DNA from: PFL35 sp041550515
Lineage (GTDB): Archaea > Thermoplasmatota > E2 > DHVEG-1
NCBI GenBank assembly: GCA_041550515.1
Contig: JBFEOQ010000054.1
Span: 1-10,079, forward strand
Length of the DNA stretch: 10,079 nucleotides
Direction: 5' to 3'
The translations under genes and the position numbers were made by a program. Under the pieces are notes generated by a model, which worked only from the letters and a program-made list of their open reading frames with translations, did not search any database and was not told the origin of the DNA. This document shows positions 6,949 to 10,079 of the stretch, in pieces (the first letter of the stretch is position 1; every line of letters starts with the position of its first letter).

Positions 6949-7002
6949 AAATTCAATATATTTAAAATTTTTGCAATACACTTTTATCTCACATAATAGA
7001 AC

Positions 7003-7014
7003 TTATATTTATAG
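7003..7014 (-). promoter_or_regulatory. Candidate TATA box of the TFB gene
   Basis: The minus strand reads CTATAAATATAA, a good match to the archaeal TATA consensus. A start about 25 bases downstream would give a 5' leader of roughly 45-50 bases carrying the G5 ribosome site. Other AT-rich matches nearer the gene cannot be excluded. Confidence 0.4.
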
Positions 7015-7047
7015 TTTACTATTTACCCATTTTTAATAACAGTTAAA

Positions 7048-7058
7048 TTTTATATAAT
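7048..7058 (+). promoter_or_regulatory. Candidate TATA box of the tryptophan-rich/radical SAM unit
   Basis: TTTTATATAAT would place a transcription start near 7080 and leave a leader of about 110 bases containing the whole dyad at 7157-7185. A second, weaker candidate (ATAAATATT near 7137-7145) would start RNA near 7165. In that case the 5' arm of the dyad would not be transcribed. The choice decides whether the dyad acts in RNA or in DNA. Confidence 0.35.
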
Positions 7059-7156
7059 AAATCATAGATGTTTTAAAAAAAATTCTTAATTTTGGAATTT
7101 GAGATTTAAAAAATAATGTTAAATTTTTCAAAATAGATAAATATTAGTTATTAATT

Positions 7157-7185
7157 AAACCCCATATACATAGTACAAGGGGTTT
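7157..7185 (+). promoter_or_regulatory. GC-cored inverted repeat overlapping the ribosome binding site of the 104-residue gene
   Basis: AAACCCC (7157-7163) and GGGGTTT (7179-7185) are perfect complements around a 15-base loop. GGGG at 7179-7182 is the ribosome binding site, 6 bases before ATG 7189. In RNA the CCCC arm would pair with it and hide it. In DNA the dyad would sit just before the gene as a possible operator. It is the only GC-rich dyad I see in the intergenic DNA of the window. Confidence 0.5.
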
Positions 7186-7188
7186 TAA

Positions 7189-7503
7189 ATGAATTTTTTT
7201 ATTCCACCAGAACCAATATCACTAAAACAAAAATCAAATGAAGAAGAAAATAAAAAATGGGATATAGATTCACTTACAGTTTGGTTCGGAAATAAACTTC
7301 CAAGCTATCTATGGGGTGAAGGGGGATGGAAAAAACCCTTAAAATCGATGGGATATAACTGGCAAAGTTTCTTAAAAATACTATCACTGCATAAAAAAGA
7401 GATGATTAAATGGTCAAGAAACAAAATCTCATGGAAAGAATTTTTATTAAAAATTGAAGAAACACTTAAAGATCCCGTTTTTAAACAAATACTAATAGGA
7501 TAA
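7189..7503 (+). CDS. Tryptophan-rich 104-residue protein of unknown function, first gene of a pair with a radical SAM enzyme
   Basis: I do not recognise this protein. It has no signal peptide, membrane helix or cysteine and is rich in Lys and Glu. It carries seven tryptophans in 104 residues (24, 32, 42, 47, 58, 75, 82), far above the usual level of about one per hundred. The central part, residues 29-60, contains two WG/GW elements (LWGEGGW at 41-47) and a GYNW turn. The C-terminal 40 residues look helical and basic. It reads as a small folded cytosolic protein. The start is supported by GGGG 6 bases upstream. Its stop is 19 bases before the radical SAM gene, so the two are almost certainly one operon. 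It may be a dedicated partner or substrate carrier of that enzyme, which is inference from position. Confidence 0.75.
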   Translation: MNFFIPPEPISLKQKSNEEENKKWDIDSLTVWFGNKLPSYLWGEGGWKKPLKSMGYNWQSFLKILSLHKKEMIKWSRNKISWKEFLLKIEETLKDPVFKQILIG

Positions 7504-7522
7504 ATGTTTCAAGTGAGATAAT

Positions 7523-9112
7523 ATGGATAAAGAAAAAAATTTTTATGGTGTTCCAATAGTACTTACTGCATCAAAAGCTGAATCAAACGAATATGATAAT
7601 AACCCTTTTGCCGCATTTTTATGTACCTTTCCAAAAAAAATATCAGGTTATGCTCTAAAAGAACATCTAGAAAATATTCCAATAAATAATGACGGAAGTG
7701 CAAAAAGAACAATATATGGTTTAAGAAAAATTGAATCTATAATTATTGATGAATTCGGAGAAGAAAATGTAGTATGCGCCCACTATAATGAATTAAATAA
7801 ATTTATTGGTAATAAAACTAAAATAGTGGGAATATCAACAATGGATCCAATGGGATTGGCATATGTTTCAACAACATATAATTCCCTTATTGGTTTTGGT
7901 GGTGAAGCACTAAATGCATCTGAATTTGAAAAATTATTAAATCATCCATCAATAAAAAAATATAAACCAAAAATAATAGTTGGTGGACAGGGTAGTTGGC
8001 AAATTATAGAAGCAAACTCACAAAAAAGACTTGGTATAGATGTAATTTTTCAAGGTGAAGCTGAAAAAGACCTCATAAATATTTTTAAAAAACTTATGAA
8101 CGATGAACAAGTCCCAAGTATTTTTCAAGCAGGAAAAATAGAATATAGTAATGTTCCTCTAATTAAAAAAGCTGCAAGTTATGGTATGGTTGAAATTATG
8201 CGTGGATGTGGAAGAGGATGTCATTTCTGCAGTCCAACAATGCGTACCCGTTATAGTTTCCCAATTGAACATATAATGAAAGAAGTAGAAATTAATATAA
8301 AAAGTGGAGCAAAAAGTATTTTTACAGTAACAGAAGATATTTTTTTATACAAATGTAAAAAAAATTTTATCCCAAATACTCCTGAAGTAGTAAAACTTTA
8401 CAAAACAATTGCAAATTATCCTGGAGTTGAACATATACTTCTTTCCCACGGAAGCTTTGCACCAGTTCTTTATGATAAAAAACTTTTAGATGAATTAACC
8501 CCTATTTTAATTGAAAAAACCAAGTGGAATCCAAAAACACATAAAACCTATAAAAAACCATTTATCTCAGTTGAGATGGGGATAGAGTCAGGTAGTGTAA
8601 ATTTAATGAAAAAACATATGAAAGGTAAGGCTCTACCATATAGCGTTGATAAATGGCCAGAGTTAATTATAGAAGCAATAGGTGCTTTAAATGATCATGA
8701 TTGGTGGCCTCTATGTACTATTATGACAGGACAACCTGATGAAACAGAAGAAGATGTTATTGCTACAATAAATCTAATAGATGATTTACGTTCACATAAC
8801 GCAAAAATGTTTTATACACCTGTACTCTTTATTCCATTAAAAGATGCAATTCTGAGTAATTCAAAACGTGCAAGTTTAAACAACTTATCTGAACTTCAAT
8901 GGGAAATAATTACACGTTCTTGGAAAAACAATATTGATTTCTGGGCTCCAGAAATGAAAAAAATAATTGGACCATCATTTTTCTTTGCTTATTGGTTGTA
9001 TGCACGCTGGATACATGGGAAAAATTTAACAAGACCAACTATGAAATTTGTTGGTTTACCAGTATCCGGTAAAATAGACAAAATTTGTAATCCAATCTAT
9101 TGTGAAAAATAA
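7523..9112 (+). CDS. Radical SAM enzyme with a cobalamin-binding-like N-terminal half
   Basis: The product is 529 residues. The N-terminal half (about 95-200) looks like a Rossmann-type B12-binding domain of the radical SAM/B12 class: a VGISTMDPMG strand-turn at 102-111, IVGGQGSW at about 152-159, and QGEAE at 177-181. The radical SAM cluster motif is Cys229, Cys233, Cys236 (RGCGRGCHFC), which binds the [4Fe-4S] cluster. SVEMGIESGS (349-358) and MTGQPDET (401-408) are typical later barrel motifs of this class. A Cys pair, C522 and C527, closes the protein. No DxHxxG cobalamin motif is visible, as is common in this class. Relatives include methylases acting on unactivated carbons and the archaeal tetraether ring synthases (Grs); the substrate cannot be told. 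It lies 19 bases after the tryptophan-rich gene and converges on the aminopeptidase gene. Confidence 0.88.
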   Translation: MDKEKNFYGVPIVLTASKAESNEYDNNPFAAFLCTFPKKISGYALKEHLENIPINNDGSAKRTIYGLRKIESIIIDEFGEENVVCAHYNELNKFIGNKTKIVGISTMDPMGLAYVSTTYNSLIGFGGEALNASEFEKLLNHPSIKKYKPKIIVGGQGSWQIIEANSQKRLGIDVIFQGEAEKDLINIFKKLMNDEQVPSIFQAGKIEYSNVPLIKKAASYGMVEIMRGCGRGCHFCSPTMRTRYSFPIEHIMKEVEINIKSGAKSIFTVTEDIFLYKCKKNFIPNTPEVVKLYKTIANYPGVEHILLSHGSFAPVLYDKKLLDELTPILIEKTKWNPKTHKTYKKPFISVEMGIESGSVNLMKKHMKGKALPYSVDKWPELIIEAIGALNDHDWWPLCTIMTGQPDETEEDVIATINLIDDLRSHNAKMFYTPVLFIPLKDAILSNSKRASLNNLSELQWEIITRSWKNNIDFWAPEMKKIIGPSFFFAYWLYARWIHGKNLTRPTMKFVGLPVSGKIDKICNPIYCEK

Positions 9113-9138
9113 TAAAATAAAAAATATGTATAAGTTTT

Positions 9139-9145
9139 AAAAAAA
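9139..9145 (-). terminator. T7 terminator of the aminopeptidase gene
   Basis: On the minus strand the TAG stop at 9148-9150 is followed by two A and then seven T. This is a typical oligo-T termination signal of archaea, within the 35-base gap between two convergent genes. Confidence 0.5.
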
Positions 9146-9147
9146 TT

Positions 9148-10079
9148 CTAGTATTTGAAAAATGCTTTATAAGTTAGATATGATGAATAAATATCTACTT
9201 TACTTGTAATTTCGAAAGTTGAATGCATACTCATTACTGCAGGTCCTAAGTCTATTACTTCCATCCCAAGGCGGCTAAAGTATTTTGCAACAGTTCCACC
9301 ACCACCGTTGTCAACTTTACCAAGCTCTGCAGTCTGCCAAGGTATCTTGTTTTTATTAAGCATATTCCTTATTTCAGCAACATATTCTGCACTTGCATCA
9401 TTAGCATTATATTTTCCACCCCATCCACTGAACTTACTCATAACAACGCCATAACCAAGAGATGATGCATTTTTTAATTCAAAAACCTCAGTATAATTTG
9501 GAGTTACTGCAGCATTCACATCAGCAGAAACAACCTTACTTTTAAGCATAACCCCATCAACATCCACCTTTGGATCAAGTTGTTTAATTATAGATCTTAA
9601 AAAAGATGTAACTTGAGCAGTAGTATTGCCTTCGCTCCCAATTTCTTCTTTATCAACAAACATTGCCAAACAAGTATAATCAGGTTTTTCTAAATCTAAA
9701 ATAGCCTGAAGTGAACAATAAGCACAAACCCTATCATCCTGACCATACCCAGCAACCATTGAAAGATCAAAACCTAAGTCTTTAGCTTTTAATGAGGGAA
9801 CAGCCTCTAATTCTGCTGAAATAAAATCTTCTTCAGTAATTCCATAATCTTTGAACAATTTTTCTAAAATCGCTGTTTTAATTTTATCTGAATAATCTCC
9901 TTTCATAGGTTCACTACCAATAAGTATATCAAGGCTTTCCCCTGTTATTGCCTCATTAATCTTTTTTTCATCCTGAACTTTTTGAGATAGATGAGGAAGA
10001 AGATCTGGAACTGCAAATATAGGATCTGTTTCTTTTTCACCAATATTAAAAATTATTTTTTTACCATTTTTTGTAATAA
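9148..10079 (-). CDS. M18-family metallo-aminopeptidase, C-terminal part (start beyond the right edge)
   Basis: The reading frame is open to the window edge and shows 309 complete codons. The family is about 430-480 residues, so roughly the first third is missing. The ATG at 9906 is internal: coherent coding sequence continues upstream of it (FAVPDLLPHLSQ). M18 enzymes are cytosolic two-zinc exopeptidases that remove N-terminal residues, often acidic. Visible signatures are GQDDRVC with the bridging Asp (near 9735-9738), DKEEIGSEG with the catalytic Glu and a zinc Glu (near 9640-9654), SADVNAAVTPNY with a zinc Asp (9520-9522), and a Ser-Met-His-Ser segment with a zinc His (9223-9225). All fit the M18 ligand order; the first His ligand must lie outside the window. 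It is likely a peptide-recycling enzyme. Substrate preference is unknown. Confidence 0.92.
   Translation of the reverse strand, partial: ITKNGKKIIFNIGEKETDPIFAVPDLLPHLSQKVQDEKKINEAITGESLDILIGSEPMKGDYSDKIKTAILEKLFKDYGITEEDFISAELEAVPSLKAKDLGFDLSMVAGYGQDDRVCAYCSLQAILDLEKPDYTCLAMFVDKEEIGSEGNTTAQVTSFLRSIIKQLDPKVDVDGVMLKSKVVSADVNAAVTPNYTEVFELKNASSLGYGVVMSKFSGWGGKYNANDASAEYVAEIRNMLNKNKIPWQTAELGKVDNGGGGTVAKYFSRLGMEVIDLGPAVMSMHSTFEITSKVDIYSSYLTYKAFFKY

Noticed and set aside
6933..6956. TTG 6956 as the TFB start, adding eight residues
   Set aside because: The ribosome site lies inside this extension, and the extra residues have no counterpart in the family as I know it.
7080..7100. AAATTC/GAATTT short hairpin in the divergent intergenic region
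   Set aside because: Six AT-rich pairs around a 9-base loop are expected by chance in DNA of this composition.
7189..7503. The 104-residue protein as a typical RiPP precursor
   Set aside because: It has no Cys-, Gly- or repeat-rich core, no clear leader/core boundary and no adjacent protease or transporter; kept only as a minor alternative.
7504..7521. A six-codon frame (ATG to TAA) between the tryptophan-rich and radical SAM genes
   Set aside because: Too short to support as a gene; the same bases hold the GTGAGA-like ribosome site for the radical SAM start.
9904..9906. ATG 9906 as the start of the aminopeptidase
   Set aside because: The frame stays open for 57 further codons to the window edge with protein-like sequence, and the family needs a longer N-terminal part including its first zinc ligand.

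Overview
The window is a very AT-rich piece of an archaeal chromosome. The clearest evidence is a complete transcription initiation factor B (TFB: zinc ribbon, B-reader/linker and two cyclin-type repeats) on the minus strand. TATA-like promoter elements, archaeal-style oligo-T tracts and a polyprenyl diphosphate synthase of the isoprenoid-lipid type agree with this. The AT bias and the gene types would fit a Thermoplasmatota-like euryarchaeon, but the lineage cannot be fixed from the sequence alone. I see no tRNA, rRNA, CRISPR array, insertion sequence or origin.

Layout. (1) Positions 1-236, plus strand: the C-terminal part of what looks like a TatD-type metal-dependent hydrolase. It runs without a stop codon, in the same frame, into the next gene. 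(2) 237-4227, plus strand: a giant membrane-anchored surface protein (signal/anchor helix, long extracytoplasmic region, four related beta-sandwich-like modules, five C-terminal membrane helices), followed by a small four-helix membrane protein. (3) 4233-6932, minus strand: TFB, then an RlmE/FtsJ 23S rRNA 2'-O-methyltransferase, then a divergent polyprenyl diphosphate synthase with its own leader. (4) 6933-7188: a divergent promoter region. (5) 7189-9112, plus strand: a two-gene unit made of a 104-residue tryptophan-rich protein of unknown function and a radical SAM enzyme with a cobalamin-binding-like N-terminal half. (6) 9148 to the right edge, minus strand: an M18-family metallo-aminopeptidase whose start lies outside the window.

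How the genes fit together. TFB and the rRNA methyltransferase form a housekeeping information-processing pair, though a T7-A-T7 tract between them suggests the second gene may be partly uncoupled. The prenyl synthase supplies isoprenoid chains for lipids or quinones. It lacks the usual lysine-containing loop after the second DDxxD, so its product is uncertain. The tryptophan-rich protein plus radical SAM gene is the least explained unit. Its first gene sits behind a dyad that could mask its ribosome binding site. The radical SAM enzyme most resembles the archaeal cobalamin/radical SAM group, which includes methylases and lipid ring-forming enzymes, but its substrate cannot be read from the sequence.

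Translation signals are unusually uniform. Three or four genes have a pure G tract (GGGG or GGGGG) 6-11 bases before the start, and at least two genes appear to start with TTG.
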